Positions 1 through 11,225 are shown, counted from the first letter of the stretch. The stretch: DNA of 64,000 nt from Dugong dugon (GCA_030035585.1 CM057471.1:97279819-97343818); one strand, 5' to 3'. Numbers and translations are program-made. Notes: generated from the sequence alone by a model not told the origin.

Positions 1-1
1 A

Positions 2-185
2 CTTTACATGCATTAACTCATTTTACATTTAAGATAATCTTGGGGGTATGCACCACTATTATCCACCTTTTTAGAGTTGAGAAGACTGAAGCACAAAGAG
101 GATAAATAACTTGCCTAAAGCAAAACCAGGTTAAAAACCCAGCAAAATCTGGCTGAGGCCCAACCCTTAACCCCTACACTATAGT
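2..185 (-). repeat. MIR SINE fragment, antisense
   Basis: The segment reads like the reverse complement of the MIR core: a pyrimidine-rich 'cattttaca'-like start, then 'gaagactgaagcacaaagag', then 'taacttgcctaaag'. MIR is an ancient tRNA-derived SINE of all mammals. The copy is diverged and partial, so the boundaries are approximate. Confidence 0.6.
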
Positions 186-317
186 ATACATGCACAGTAA
201 CCAACAATAACCTAGGAAGTTTATAATTCATTGCCTACCCTAGACAATCTCTGCTGTTTACACTGTGACCCCATGGCCTAAGGGAAGTTCCCAACCAGGT
301 CTTCTGACTGGTTTATC

Positions 318-476
318 CATTGGTTGCACAGTGGTTAAGTGTTCAGCTGCTAACCAAATGTCAGCAGTTCAAATTCACCAGCTGCTCCTTTGGAAACCCT
401 ATGGGACAGTTCTACTCTGTCCTATAGGGTCCCTATAAGTCGGAATCAACTCAATGGCAATGGTTTTGGTTTTTGT
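318..476 (+). mobile_element. AfroSINE, short type
   Basis: It shows the tRNA-like head (gcacagtggttaag, ctgctaacca), the middle 'ggaaaccctatggga' and the 3' end 'gtcggaatcaactcaatgg' followed by a T/G-rich tail. This is the basic SINE of about 160 bp that recurs throughout the window. Confidence 0.85.
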
Positions 477-644
477 TTCATTCATTCACTGTTCAACTTC
501 TAAGTACTGGGGACTTCAAGCAAGAAGAGTAGATTTTGAAAGGTGAATACTGTGGAAGAAGTTAAAAAAAAAAACTAAAGTGTAGACTATAATAAATAAA
601 CAATTACATAAACTCATAAATTCTGAGACCTCTTTTCCTTCTGC

Positions 645-782
645 TAAACCTGTTGCTATCAAGTCGATTCCAATTCATGGTGACCGAATGTGTTACGGAG
701 TAGAACTGCTCCATAGGGTGTAGACTACCTGCTTTGCAGTTAGCAGCCAAGTGTTTTAACCACTGCACCACCAGGGCTCCTT
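645..782 (-). mobile_element. AfroSINE, antisense
   Basis: Read on the minus strand it begins with 'ggagccctggtggtgcag' at 782 and ends near 645 with the shared SINE tail. The middle is shortened compared with other copies. Confidence 0.8.
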
Positions 783-908
783 TTTCTTAGCTATAATCTT
801 TATGAAAGCAGATCACCAGCCCTTTCATCGGCTGTGTTGCTGGGTGGGTTTGAACTGTCAACCTTTAGGTTAGTACTTCAGTACAAACCATTTGCGCCAC
901 ACGGGGAT
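783..908 (-). mobile_element. second AfroSINE 5' part, antisense
   Basis: A second diverged SINE piece lies directly against the preceding one. It has the middle segment of the longer subtype (ctttatgaaagcagatcac) and a decayed tRNA-like head near 908. It could be an older copy into which the 645-782 copy inserted. Confidence 0.6.
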
Positions 909-2149
909 CTTCCCTCTGCTAGTGAAGGTAAAACCGTTATTATAAAGCAATCTAATTAGGCTTTTCAAAAGAGACTAATGCCTCAGGTCAACTCAATTGA
1001 AAAAGTTTTATAAAATTGCTTCTCCATAAGTTTAATTTACATTAATATATTTAAATGTTTTGTGATGTTTGCTAATTAAACCGGCAGTTTTCAGCCTACT
1101 CTTTCATTTCAGAGTTCAGAATGAGACTGCAGTTCTAATAGGTGGATCAATTCAACGGAGAGTTCTGAGGTTAGTAAAAATCAACCTATAATTTCACTGC
1201 AGAAACTCAAGAGAAGTGGGATGAGAAATTAAACAAAATCTCCTGAGTTAAGGGGTGGATAAGTCATCCTTAACTAGCTCACAGTAATTCTACATAAATG
1301 CTTTTAACTCTTTAAGGGTCTGGTTTGGTTTTGCAAAACAGCTGGCACATGTTTTAAAATAAGTACTATTTAAAGTGCCTTAAATAAATTACCTCTTTTT
1401 TGGCCTACTGAACTGAAAACATTCCACAATACAATTACAAAAAGAACCTTTTCTTTTCAGGAAAAAGAAAAAGGGCAATTTGTAAGAAGAATTCAAAGGT
1501 TAACAAAGACAGTGATAACTCAATTTACATAAAGATTAAAACATGGACGTGAAAAGACTGATCAAGAAAACTGTGTTAAAGTCCTTTCTAAATACAAATT
1601 GTCATGCATTATAAGTAAATTCTGCTAAAATTTTGAATACCTGAAGGGCAGGGGGCCAAAAAAATACACAGAATGAATACTGCCAAAGACATTTTCCACT
1701 AAGTGACCTTCAGGCACTTGAGCAAGCTGGGTTAAAGGGACAACTGCGCTTTAACGTATCAATATTCACATCGATTACACTATGATGTATTAAAACTCCA
1801 TCCAATAACGGGAAAATATCCAGGAAAGGAAACTTACCAATTTAAAACTATACTGGCACAAGGAAAGTAACAACAGTAAAGCCAAGCAACCTTTTGCGTT
1901 TGCTTTACAGGAATCCTTTAATACTTGCAATTAAGAAGCCGCAACTCAGGAAGGAAGCAGTAGCGATACTCTGCACTGTCATCTAGGGTGATGTGATTCA
2001 GGTTCATATCAAAACCACAAGGCGACAAGTTGTAAACAGAGAGGACACTTTGGTACAAACGATCCAGCGAAAGGAAGCAAACACAACCACCAGCGATTTC
2101 GTTATCAACTCCCACCTTGCTCTCTGCCCGTTACCCCAGGATTTCCAAA
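909..2149. other. unassigned unique sequence left of the CpG island
   Basis: No repeat family was recognised here. The composition is AT-rich up to about 1900. On the minus strand a 65-codon open frame runs from 2115 to 1918, but I recognise no product, and without splice or conservation evidence it stays uncalled. Confidence 0.4.
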
Positions 2150-3120
2150 GCCCAGGGGCCCCGGATTCGTGCGGCCGGCTTACAAAGAGGGTGGGTGCTA
2201 GGGGTGGAGAGGCAGGCCGCGCGCTCGCCCCCGGTTCCGCCTCCCCTCGGCTTCACGCTGCATCGCCAGGGCCTTAGAGAAGACGCAGGGCACAGACGGG
2301 CCGTCTCTGCTCAGGGTCGGCTCTGGGGACCCTCCGCGTGGATCGGGGGAAGGGGAGGCGAGTGTCCGTGGGTGGGGGCGTAGGGAGGCGTTCTCCAGAA
2401 ACAAGCCAAAGCCCCAGTCCTTCAGGAGTCTCTCGGAAATCGGGTCCACCCACCCCATAAAAGACACGCGTTACAGAATCTGTCAGGTGAGGCGTTGAGA
2501 GATCCCCGGGAGCAGACTGCGGCGAGCACCAGGTGGCCCAGCCCCCGGCTTCTCCGGCCCCCAGGACGACGCCCGCCGCTCCCGCGGCCCGGAGAGAGCC
2601 GAAGGGCGGCCGGGAGGGCGGGAAAGCCGCGGCCGAGGGACGCCCCCCCGACGCGCTGACTGCAGCGGGGGCTCTCACCAGCTCAAGATGGGGCGCTGGC
2701 AGGTACTGGGCAGAGCCGCAACACCAGCTCGGGGGCGCCACCGACTCCTCTCTGGGCACACGGCAGATCCCTCGCCGCCCGCCGCCCGGTGTTTTCATAG
2801 AAACCCCGGTGGCAGGAGAGGCGGAGGCGGCGGCGGCGGAACCTGCCCGCATCCCAAGCAACGTCAGCGCGGCGCCCCGCCCACGGCACGCCTAGGCCAG
2901 CCGGCTCGCGCGCCAGGAGGGAGGTAGGGCGGGTCGCACGCGCGGGCACGAGGGACTAGAAGATAAGCTGCTGGGCGCGCCGCCGGTCCCCTCCCCCGCT
3001 GTAGCTGCAGGCGGCGGCGCGACCTGCTCTCAACAAATAGAGCCCTCCCGCTTACGACCAAATCACCGTCCTGTACGCACCCTATAAGGGTTCCCGTCTG
3101 TTCGCCAAATTGAGCCGGCG
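2150..3120. promoter_or_regulatory. CpG island, probable promoter
   Basis: This is the only GC-rich, CpG-dense stretch of the window. The surrounding DNA is AT-rich and CpG-poor. Around 2820-2885 there is a GGC-triplet run, an ACGTCA (CRE/ATF-like half site) and CCCCGCCC (an Sp1-type GC box), the usual composition of a TATA-less mammalian housekeeping promoter. Read on the minus strand, the order is GC box, TGACGT, (GCC)n, then a good splice donor at 2678, which favours leftward transcription. A rightward transcript cannot be excluded. The gene is not identifiable from what is visible. Confidence 0.8.
2679..2870 (-). other. candidate leftward first exon ending at a GTGAGA donor
   Basis: On the minus strand the sequence downstream of the GC box and TGACGT motif contains a (GCC)n 5'-UTR-like run and an ATG at 2798. 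It reaches GAGCTG|GTGAGAG, with the exon ending at 2679, which is a strong splice donor. The frame from 2798 is open up to the donor (about 40 codons). I do not recognise the peptide. The exon start is a guess, the next exon was not found, and the gene would have to continue left out of the window. On the plus strand an ATG at 2688 followed by CAG|GTACTG is a competing, weaker reading. Confidence 0.3.
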
Positions 3121-3513
3121 CCCACCCCCACCACCATCTGTTAAGACCCTTTTAGCCACACTGGACAAGCCGTTCTTAATTCTCCCCACGTGGTGCCAGG
3201 GGTTCCATCAGACCCTGCGGAGCGCTATAAAGCTTAGACCTTCCCTGACCTCAAGGAGAATCTGGGAAGGACACACAAGAGTCTAGAAAGGGACATACAA
3301 TTACCACACTGGGATCCTAGAAAACAACGAAATTTATTGCCAAACCTCAATAAATTAGACGCTACAGCGAACGAAAGACCATGCTGACTTATTTTTTTGC
3401 TTTTTTTGTCACGTGCCTACATACAGGCAAGAAAATGATAATGCTAAATTGGCCTCTGAAGGCAAAAATGGAGTGTTTTATCTGAGGCGAAGAAATGTGT
3501 CAGATTAAATACA
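3121..3513. other. unassigned flank of the CpG island
   Basis: This is transitional sequence, GC-moderate and then AT-rich, with no recognised repeat or coding signal. A TATAAAG string at 3226 is isolated and not supported as a promoter. Confidence 0.4.
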
Positions 3514-3858
3514 GATATCTCCTTTTGCTGTGACTGAACTCAAATTCGCTGTAATATATGTTTAATAAATCTTGACATTATTTACTTTTTAAGAGCATGG
3601 TTCATGTTTCCTGCTATTTATGGTAGCTGGTAAAGAATGTAAAATTATTTCAGCCGGATAGGGAAATAAATTGATAATAAATACTGATATATCCTGTTGT
3701 GACTGGGCTCAAATGCACTGTAATATAGTCTTAGTAAATCCTGATGTTATTTACATTTCTTTAAGAGCATAGATCATGTTTGCTGCTATTTATGGTAACT
3801 GGTAAGGAATGTAACATTATTAGAGCAAGGTAGGGGAATAAATTGAGAGCTGTGAGTT
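3514..3858. repeat. direct tandem duplication, two units of about 170 bp
   Basis: Unit 1 (about 3514-3683) and unit 2 (about 3684-3858) share a series of words in the same order: tgtgactg.gctcaaat, ctgtaatata, taagagcat, catgttt.ctgctatttatgg and gggaataaattga. The offset between matching words is 169 bp. They differ at scattered bases and by a few indels, so the duplication is old. I recognise no family. Confidence 0.8.
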
Positions 3859-3937
3859 TTTTGTTGTGGTTTCTTATCATCGTGTTCAAACAAAGTTAAG
3901 CAGGTGAAGAGGTGGTTCAAAAAGTAATACTGTTGCA

Positions 3938-5140
3938 CCTATACCTCACACCATACACAAAAACTAATTCAAAACAAATCAAAGACCTAAATATCAAACC
4001 AAAAACTATAAAGTTCATAGAAGAAAAAATAGGATCAATGCTAGAGGCCCTAATACACAGCATTAAAAGGATACAAACCATAACTAACAGCACACCAACT
4101 CCAGAAGATAAGCTATGTAACTGGGATCTTCTAAAAACTAAACACTTAATGCTCATCCAAAGACTTCACCAAAAGAGTAATAAGAGAATCTCCAGACTGG
4201 GGAAAAAAACTGGCCATGACAAATCCAACAAAGGCCTAATCTCTAAAATCTACAGGAAAATCCAACACCTCTACAACCTAAAGACAAATAATCCAATTAA
4301 AAAATGGGCAAAGGAAATGAACAGACACTTCACCAAAGAAGGCATTCAGGCAGCTAATAGGCACAGGAGGAAATGCTGGAGATCATTAGCCATTAAACCA
4401 AAAAAAAAAAAAAAGCTTGTTGCCTTCGAGGTGATTCTGACTCATAGCAACCCTATAGGACACAGTAGAACTGCTCTATAGGGTTTCCAGAGCAGCTGGT
4501 GGATTCAAACTGCTGACCTTTTGGATAGCAGCAGAACTCCTGACCACTGTGCCACAGAGTTTCGCACAAGCCATTAGGGAAATCAAATCAAATCAAAACT
4601 GCAATGAGATACCATCCCACATCCGCATTACTGGCACAAATCAAAAAAACAGAAAATAACAAATTTTGGAGAGGCTGCAGGGAGATTGGAACTCTTATCC
4701 ATTGCTGGTGGGAAAGCAAAATGGTGCAATCCTTCTGGAAAAAGATTATGGTGCTTCCTTAGAAAGCTAAAAATAGAAATAGGGATCGAGCAATCCCACT
4801 TCTAGGAATATATCCTAGAGAAATAAGAGCCATCATACAAATAGACATGTGCACAGCCATGTTCATTGCAGCGTTGTTGACAGTAGCAAAAAGATGGAAA
4901 CAACCTAGATGCTCATCAACAGATGAATGGATATACAAACTATGGTACATACACACAACAGAACACTACACAATGATAAAGAACAATGATGAATCAGCGA
5001 AGCATCTCACAACATAGATGAATCTAGAGTGTATTATGCTGAGTGAAATAAGTCAATCACAAAAGGACAAATATTGTATGAGACCACTACTATAAGAACT
5101 CACGAAAAGGTTTACACACAAAAAGAAACAATCTTTGATG
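3938..5140 (+). pseudogene. L1 ORF2 C-terminal remnant
   Basis: Conceptual translation gives the characteristic C-terminal part of the L1 ORF2 protein, the cysteine-rich end downstream of reverse transcriptase. It includes a stretch reading as 'AKRWKQPRCSSTDEW' near 4889-4930. The frame is broken by stops, frameshifts and the SINE. The intact family protein carries endonuclease and reverse transcriptase, and both are absent here through 5' truncation. Confidence 0.8.
4396..4568 (-). mobile_element. AfroSINE inserted in L1, antisense, with TSD
   Basis: It begins on the plus strand with a poly(A) stretch (rare for this SINE) and ends at the reversed tRNA-like head. It is flanked by an 8-bp direct repeat, agccatta, at 4388-4395 and 4569-4576. 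The L1 reading continues across the gap, so the SINE is younger than the L1. Confidence 0.85.
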
Positions 5141-6040
5141 GTTATGAGGGAGGGGCGGGGTAGGGATGAAAAACCACTAAATAGAAAATAGATAAGTGGT
5201 AACAAGGGTAAAACAGTACACAATTCTGGAGAAGCCAGCACAGCTTGTTCAAGGCAAGGTCATTGAAGCTCCTTGGACACATCCAAACTCTGAGGGACCA
5301 AATTACTGGGCTGAGGGTTGTGAGGCCCATGGTCTTGGGGAACATCTAGCTCGACTGGCATAACATAGTTGATAAAGAAAATGTTCTACATTTTACTTTG
5401 GTGAGTAGCATCTGGGGTCTTAAAAACTTGTGAGCGGCCATCTAAGATACTCACCTGGTCTCATCCCCTCTGGAACAAGGGAAAATGAAGAAAACCAAGG
5501 ACACAAGTGCAAGATTAGTCCAAAGGAGTAATGGACCACAATTACCTCAGCCCCCACCAGACTGAGTCCAGTACAACTAGATGGTGCCTGGCTACCACAG
5601 CTGACTGCTCTGACAGTGATCACAATAGAGGGTCCCAGACAGAGCTGGAGAAAAATGTAGAACAAAATTCTAATTCACAAGAAAGGACCAGACTTACTGT
5701 CCTGACAGAGACTGGAGAAACCCCAAGAATATGGCCCTCAGACATGCTTTTAGCTCAGTAATGCAGTAACTCCTGAGACCCTTCAGCCAAAGATCAGGCA
5801 AGCCCGTAAAACAAAAGAGACTAAAGGTGCACACCAACCCAGGGGCAAGGACTAGAAGGCAGGAGAAGACAGGAAAGCTGGTAATAGGGAACACAAGGTC
5901 AAGAAGGGGAAAGTGTTGACATGTCATGGGGTTGGTAACCAATGTCAACACAATACATGTACTAATTGTTTAATGAGAAGCTAGTTTGTTCTGTAAACCT
6001 TCATCTAAAGTACAATAATAAAAATAAAAATCTTTTAAAA

Positions 6041-6855
6041 AGTGGAAGAGGCTTAGAAGCTATGATAAAAATAGGATAAGGGTGAGATTTGAAAGATACT
6101 CTGGGGGTGCCTGGTTTACTCCTCTCTGGTGACACAATAAATAGAACAAACCTACCTATAAAAAGTTGCTCGGTGTGTTAACAGCTTTCTCAGACGGTCA
6201 TTCCAGACAAATCCCTAGTCTTACGAATCTAACTGATAATCTGTATTGTAGCTCTAAATAACTCCAGCCTGCCTGAAATGCCTCCCACTCTCCTTAGCTG
6301 AATAAACTGACTTTGCTTACCCAGAGAAGGTGTATAAAAGGTATGTAGTCAGTGAAGCCAATCAATTCATAGTATTATGATTTTCTCTTAAGTTTGAGCA
6401 GTAAGTTTTGTAATCATTGTGATAATCAGTTTGTTATTTAAGAAGTTTGAAATATTTAACAGCATCTGACACATCAGCCTCATGATTTTATTTTGAGAAA
6501 CTAAGTTGATACTGGATTTGTGATTTTAATTTGAAAGTTATAAAATAAATACGTTTGTAAATAGAGCTCGGATGTTTCAGAGAACATAATTTACTACATG
6601 TGTAAGTTAGTTTTATTAGATTTATAAGAGTTGTTTGAGATGTGGAAAGATTTTACATGCTAGGTTTTCAAGTAAGCCCCATCAGGCATGTTTCAGAAAC
6701 TCGTATGTATTAACTTTGTAAAGGTAGTTGAAATGTTTTAGGAAATTAATTACAGGTGTAAAGGTGGCCAATTATTTGAGGAAATTTAATCTTTTTGAGT
6801 GTACAAGTTAATTGAACACTAATCAACAACGAGGGAAAGCAATTGTTCTCATTTT
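6041..6855. other. AT-rich unassigned sequence
   Basis: No coding potential, RNA gene or repeat family was recognised. The sequence is diverged and AT-rich. Confidence 0.4.
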
Positions 6856-7052
6856 TATATAAAAATCACTATATTTAGAAATAAAAACTAGACGTACAGA
6901 TCAAGCTTAAAAACTTAACAAAAGTAAATTTTAAAAGTTCAACTTTAATAAACCTAATTAAGTTGAACTTTTAAAAATTTACTTTTGTTAAGTTTTTAAG
7001 CTTGATCTGTACGTCTAGTTTTTTTATTTCTAAATATAGTGCTTTTTATATA
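6856..7052. repeat. near-perfect 197-bp palindrome (inverted repeat)
   Basis: The left arm (6856-6949) and right arm (6957-7052) are reverse complements over about 94 bp. I see only one substitution and two small indels (extra bases in the two longest homopolymers). The loop is about 7 bp. Shared words include ctagacgtacagatcaagct against its exact complement. It could be a MITE of palindromic type or a recent inverted duplication. A cruciform or long hairpin RNA is possible. Confidence 0.9.
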
Positions 7053-7631
7053 AAATTGAAAATTAATTATAGCAGTTGTAAGTAGTTTGTTTTGCTCACA
7101 AATCTCTCAAAATTAAATGCTTAATTGATAGGAGTGAGGAAGGAGAAATAGGGAGAGTGATAGGTATTTAATAAAAACCAGGGCCAACAAAAAGATTTAA
7201 ACAAATAAGTTACTTTCAAGGTGTGATATGAGGCTAGAAATTGGCCCATGGTGTCTGCAGCAAAAAAAAAAAAAAAAAGAAAAACAATCTTTAGATACCA
7301 TAACACCATAATTTAGTTATCAAAACAGACACAGTGGGGTTGCTATACTATATACACATTTCCTTCTCTACAGCCCATACTTCAACCAAAGCCAACTATA
7401 TGAGCTTGGTTGAAACAAAAGAATTTAATTTGTGTCTCAATCCCTTGATGGTTCCTAAAGATTTAGGGAATTTCCAAAGGCAGTTTTGCTCTATGGATTG
7501 ACTTTAGAAGCTAACAAGCAAGTAAGATGTGACTCAGCCCAAGTGACCATCTGACCTGAGTCTCCATGTGGAGTTTTGCCCACAGAAGGGAGGCAGGTCA
7601 AACTGAGCCTGCTTGTAGGACACTAAAAGGC
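7053..7631. other. unassigned sequence with an A-run
   Basis: No gene or family was recognised. A poly(A) tract at about 7262-7277 could mark the end of an old retroposed fragment, but no flanking repeat is visible. Confidence 0.35.
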
Positions 7632-8106
7632 TGTTATGGATGGAATTGTGTCCCCCCAAAATGTGTGTCCACTTGGCTAGGCCATGATTCCCAGTATTGT
7701 GAGGTTGTCCACCACTTTGTGATCTGATGTGATTATCCTATGTATTGTAAATCCTAACCTTTATGATGTTAATAAGTCAGGATTAGAGGCAGTTATGTTA
7801 ATGAGGCAGCACTCAATCTACAGGATTAGGTTGTATCTTGAGTCCGTCTCTTTTGAGATATAAAAAACAGAATCCAACAGAGAGGAGAGGGACCTCCTAC
7901 CACCAAGAAAGAAGAGCTGGGAGCAAAGAGTGTTCTTTGGACTCAGGTGCCTTCGCTGAGAAGCTCCTAGACCAAGGAAGGCCTGATGACAAGGACATTC
8001 CCCCAGAACCGACAGAGAGAGAAAGCCTTCCCCAGGAGCCAGTGCCCTGAACTCAGACTTCTAGCCTCCTAAACTGTGAGAGAATAAATCTCTCTTTGTT
8101 AAAGCC
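7632..8106 (+). mobile_element. ERVL/MaLR-type LTR ending at its poly(A) site
   Basis: It starts with the family's TGTTATGG and carries the shared LTR body and an AATAAA at about 8084. Other copies in the window continue past this point with a U5 of about 50 bp ending in AGACA. This copy stops right after 'gttaaagcc', about 17 bp past the signal, and is followed by ten A's (8107-8116). Confidence 0.85.
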
Positions 8107-8222
8107 AAAAAAAAAAGAGCAATCCCGTTGCTAGGAACTCTGGGTTCTGTCTGGGACAAAAAGACAGAGACCAAGTTGGGGAGAATGAAAGGCATCTTTC
8201 TTGGTTGGCCAAGCGAGGAGAC
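8107..8222. other. unassigned host sequence left of the RTE insertion
   Basis: After the A10 tract comes non-RTE sequence ending with agcgaggagac (8212-8222). This is matched by agcaaggagac at 11367-11377 on the far side of the RTE element, so both belong to one older locus. Confidence 0.6.
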
Positions 8223-8972
8223 TGCAGAAGTTGGTAAAAATCTTCAGTTTCTTCATCTTTGGCCTTAGTAGTTGGTGTGTAAATTTGAATAATAGTCATG
8301 TTAACTGGTCTTCCTTGTAGGCATACGGATATTATCCTATCACTGACAGCGTTTTACTTCAGGATAGATTTTGAAATGTTCTTTTTAAACGATGAATGCA
8401 ACACCATTCCTCTTCAAGTTGTCATTCCCGGCATAGTAGACTGCATAATTTTCTAATTCAAAATGACCAATACCAGTTCATTTCAGCTCACTAATGCCTA
8501 GGACATCGATGTTTATGCATTCCATCTCATTTTTCATGATTTCCAGTTTTCCTAGATTCATAGCTCATACATTCCATGTTCTGATTATTAATGGATGTTT
8601 GCAGCTGTTTCCTCTCATTTTAAGTTGTGCCACTTCAGCAAATGAAGATCCTGAAAGCTTGACTCCGTCCACATCATTAAGGTCGACTCTGAGGAGACAG
8701 CTTTTCCCCAGTTGTCTTTTCAGTGCCTTCCAACCTGTGGGGCTCATCTTCTGGCACTGTATCACAACGTTCCACTGCTATTCATAAGATTTTCACTGGC
8801 TAGTTCTTTTCAGAAGTAGACCACTGGGTCCTTCTTCCTGATCTGTCTTAGTCTGGAGCTCAGCTGAAACCTGTCCTCCATGGGTGACCCTGCTGGTATT
8901 TGAATACCAGTGGCATAGCTTCCAGCATCGCAGCAACATGCAAGCCCCTACAGTACCACAAACTGACAGATG
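8223..8972 (-). pseudogene. RTE 5' UTR and endonuclease N-terminus, inverted
   Basis: The minus-strand reading first gives the UTR that is also found in the RTE-derived short elements at 19828-20195 and 28012-28450. It then gives the N-terminal part of an APE-type endonuclease (words such as IRTWNV, INIDVLGISELK and RNGVAFIV can be read), and later a YTPTTKAKDEETEDFYQLLQ-type segment. Stops interrupt it. It ends where the sense part would resume, apart from a small gap. Confidence 0.75.
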
Positions 8973-11225
8973 CGTAGGGGAAGAAGAAGGATTGGTAGTT
9001 GGAAAATATGGCCTTGGTTATAGAAATGATGCTGGAGATCACATAATAGAATTTTGTAAGACCAACAACTTCTTCATTGTAAATACCTTTTTTCACCAAT
9101 GTAAATGGTGACTGTACACATGGACCTTGCCAGATGGAATACACAGGAATCAAATCGACTACATCTGTGGAAAGAAATGATGGAAAAGCTCAATATCATC
9201 AGTCAGAACAAGACCAGGGGCTGACTGTGGAACAAACCATCAATTGTTCATATGCAAGTTTAAGTTGAAACTGAAAAAAAGTAGAACAAGTCCACAAGAG
9301 CCAAAGTATGACCTTGAGTATACCCCACCTGAATTTAGAGACCATCTCAAGAATAGATTTGACCCGCTGAACGCTAACGACCAAAGACCAGATGAGTTGT
9401 GGAATGACATCAAGGACATCATACATGAAGAAAGAGGTCATTAAAGAGACAGGAAAGAAAGAAAAGACCAAAATGGATGTCAGAAGAGACTCTGAAACTT
9501 GCCCTTGAACATTGAGTAGCTAAAGTGAAAGGAAGAAATGATGAAGTAAAAGAGATAAACAGGAGATTTCAAAAAGCGACTCGAGAAGACAAAGTATTGC
9601 AATGACATGTTAAAGACTTGAAGATAGAAAACCAAAAGGGAAGAACACGCTCAGCATTTCTCAAGCTGAAAGAACTGAAGAAAAAATTCAAGCCTTGAGT
9701 TACGAAAGTGAAGGATTCCACGGGAAAAATATTAAAGGATGCAGGAGGCATCAAAAAAGATGGAAAGAATATACGGAGTAACTATACCAAAAAGAACTGG
9801 TGGACATTCAACTATTTCAGTAGGTACCATGTGATCAGGAACCTATGGTACTGAAGGAAGAAGTCCAAGCTGCACTGAAGGCATTAGTGAAAAACAAGGC
9901 TCCGGGAATTGACAGAATACCAATTGAGAAGCATCAACAAACTGATGCCATGCTGGAGGTGTGCACTCATCTACGCCAAGAAATTTGGAAGACAGCTACC
10001 TGGCCAACCGACTGGACGAGATCCATATTTATACCTATTCCCAAGACAGGTGATCCAACGGAATGTAGAAATTATCAAACAATATCATTAATATCTCATG
10101 CAGGTAAACTTTTGCTGACGATCATTCAAAAGCAGTTGCAGCAGTATATCAACAGGGAACTGCCAGAAGTTGAAAGCTGGATTCAGAAGAGGACATGGAA
10201 CCAGGGATATCATTGCTGATGTCAGATGAATCCTGGCTGAAAACAGAGAATACTAGAAAGATGTTTACCTGTGTTTTATTGACTATGCAAAGACATTCGA
10301 CTGTGTGGATCATAACAAACTACGGATAACTTTGCAAAGAATGGGAATTCCAGAACACTTAATTGTGCTCATGAGGAACCTGTACATAGATCAAGAGGCA
10401 GTCATTCAAACAGAACAAGGTGAAACTGCATAGCTTAATGTCAGGAAAGGTGTGCGTCAGGGTTGTATCCTTTCACCATACCTATTCAGTCTGTATGCTG
10501 AGCTAATAATCCAAGCAGCTGGACTATATGAAGAAGAATGGGGCATCTGAATTGGAGGAAGACTCATTAACAACATGCCTTATGCAAACGACACAACCTT
10601 ACTTGCTGAAAGAGAAGAGGACTTGAAGCACTTACGGATGAAGATCAAAGACCACAACCTTCAGTATGGATTACACCTCAGCATAAAGAAAACAAAAATC
10701 CTCACATCTGGACCAATAAGCGACATCATGATAAATGGAGAAAAGATTGAAGTTGTCAAGGATTTCATTTTACTTGGATCCCCAGTCAACACCCATGGAA
10801 ACAGCAGTCAAGAGATCCAAAGATGCATTGCGTTGGGCAAATCTGCTGCAAAAGACCTCTTTAAAGTGTTGAAAAGCAAAGATGTCACCTTGAAGACTAA
10901 GGTGTCCCTGACCCAAGCCATGGTGTTTTTAGTCGCTTCATATGCATACAAAAGCTGGACAATGAATAAGGAAGACCAAAGAAGAACTGATGCATTTGAA
11001 TTGTGGTGTTGGTGAAGAATATTGACTATACCATGGACTGCCAAAAGAACAAACAAATCAGTCTTGGAAAAAGTACAATCAGAATGCTCCTTAGAAGCAA
11101 GGACGGCGAGACTACGTCTCACATACTTTGGACATGTTATCAGGAGGGATCAGTCCCTGGAGAAGGACATCATACTTGTTAAAGCAGAAGGTCAGCAAAA
11201 AAGAGGAAAACTGTCAACGAGATGA
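8973..11225 (+). pseudogene. RTE endonuclease C-terminus and reverse transcriptase remnant
   Basis: Open pieces at about 8973-9111, 9244-9444, 9845-10219, 10575-11015 and 11022-11225 read in order as the endonuclease end, linker, reverse transcriptase fingers and palm, and C-terminal region of an RTE polyprotein. Stops and frameshifts separate them. The RT active-site box reads YAND (codons at 10581-10592), with Asn in place of the first catalytic Asp. A TGA lies in frame at 10548-10550. The product would be inactive. Confidence 0.85.

Larger units (their letters stand above)
3938..6040 (+). mobile_element. L1 LINE, 5'-truncated, with long 3' UTR
   Basis: The element starts in the 3' third of ORF2, continues through a 3' UTR of roughly 900 bp and ends in an A-rich tail near 6005-6040. 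The same 3' UTR recurs at 24024-25255, 37887-38443 and 45477-45835, which shows a distinct L1 subfamily, called UTR type A here. It is split by an antisense SINE at 4396-4568. I could not define a TSD. Confidence 0.85.

Noticed and set aside
1918..2115. 65-codon minus-strand frame next to the CpG island
   Set aside because: The peptide looks less biased than its neighbours, but there is no recognised family, no clear splice sites and no conservation data. It was not called.
2274..2861. 195-codon minus-strand frame across the CpG island
   Set aside because: GC-rich islands lack stop codons by composition, and several overlapping frames are equally open. The low-complexity Ala/Pro/Gly reading fits no family, and the splice donor at 2678 would interrupt it.
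3220..3235. TATAAAG as a rightward core promoter
   Set aside because: An isolated match in AT-moderate DNA with no initiator, exon or frame downstream.
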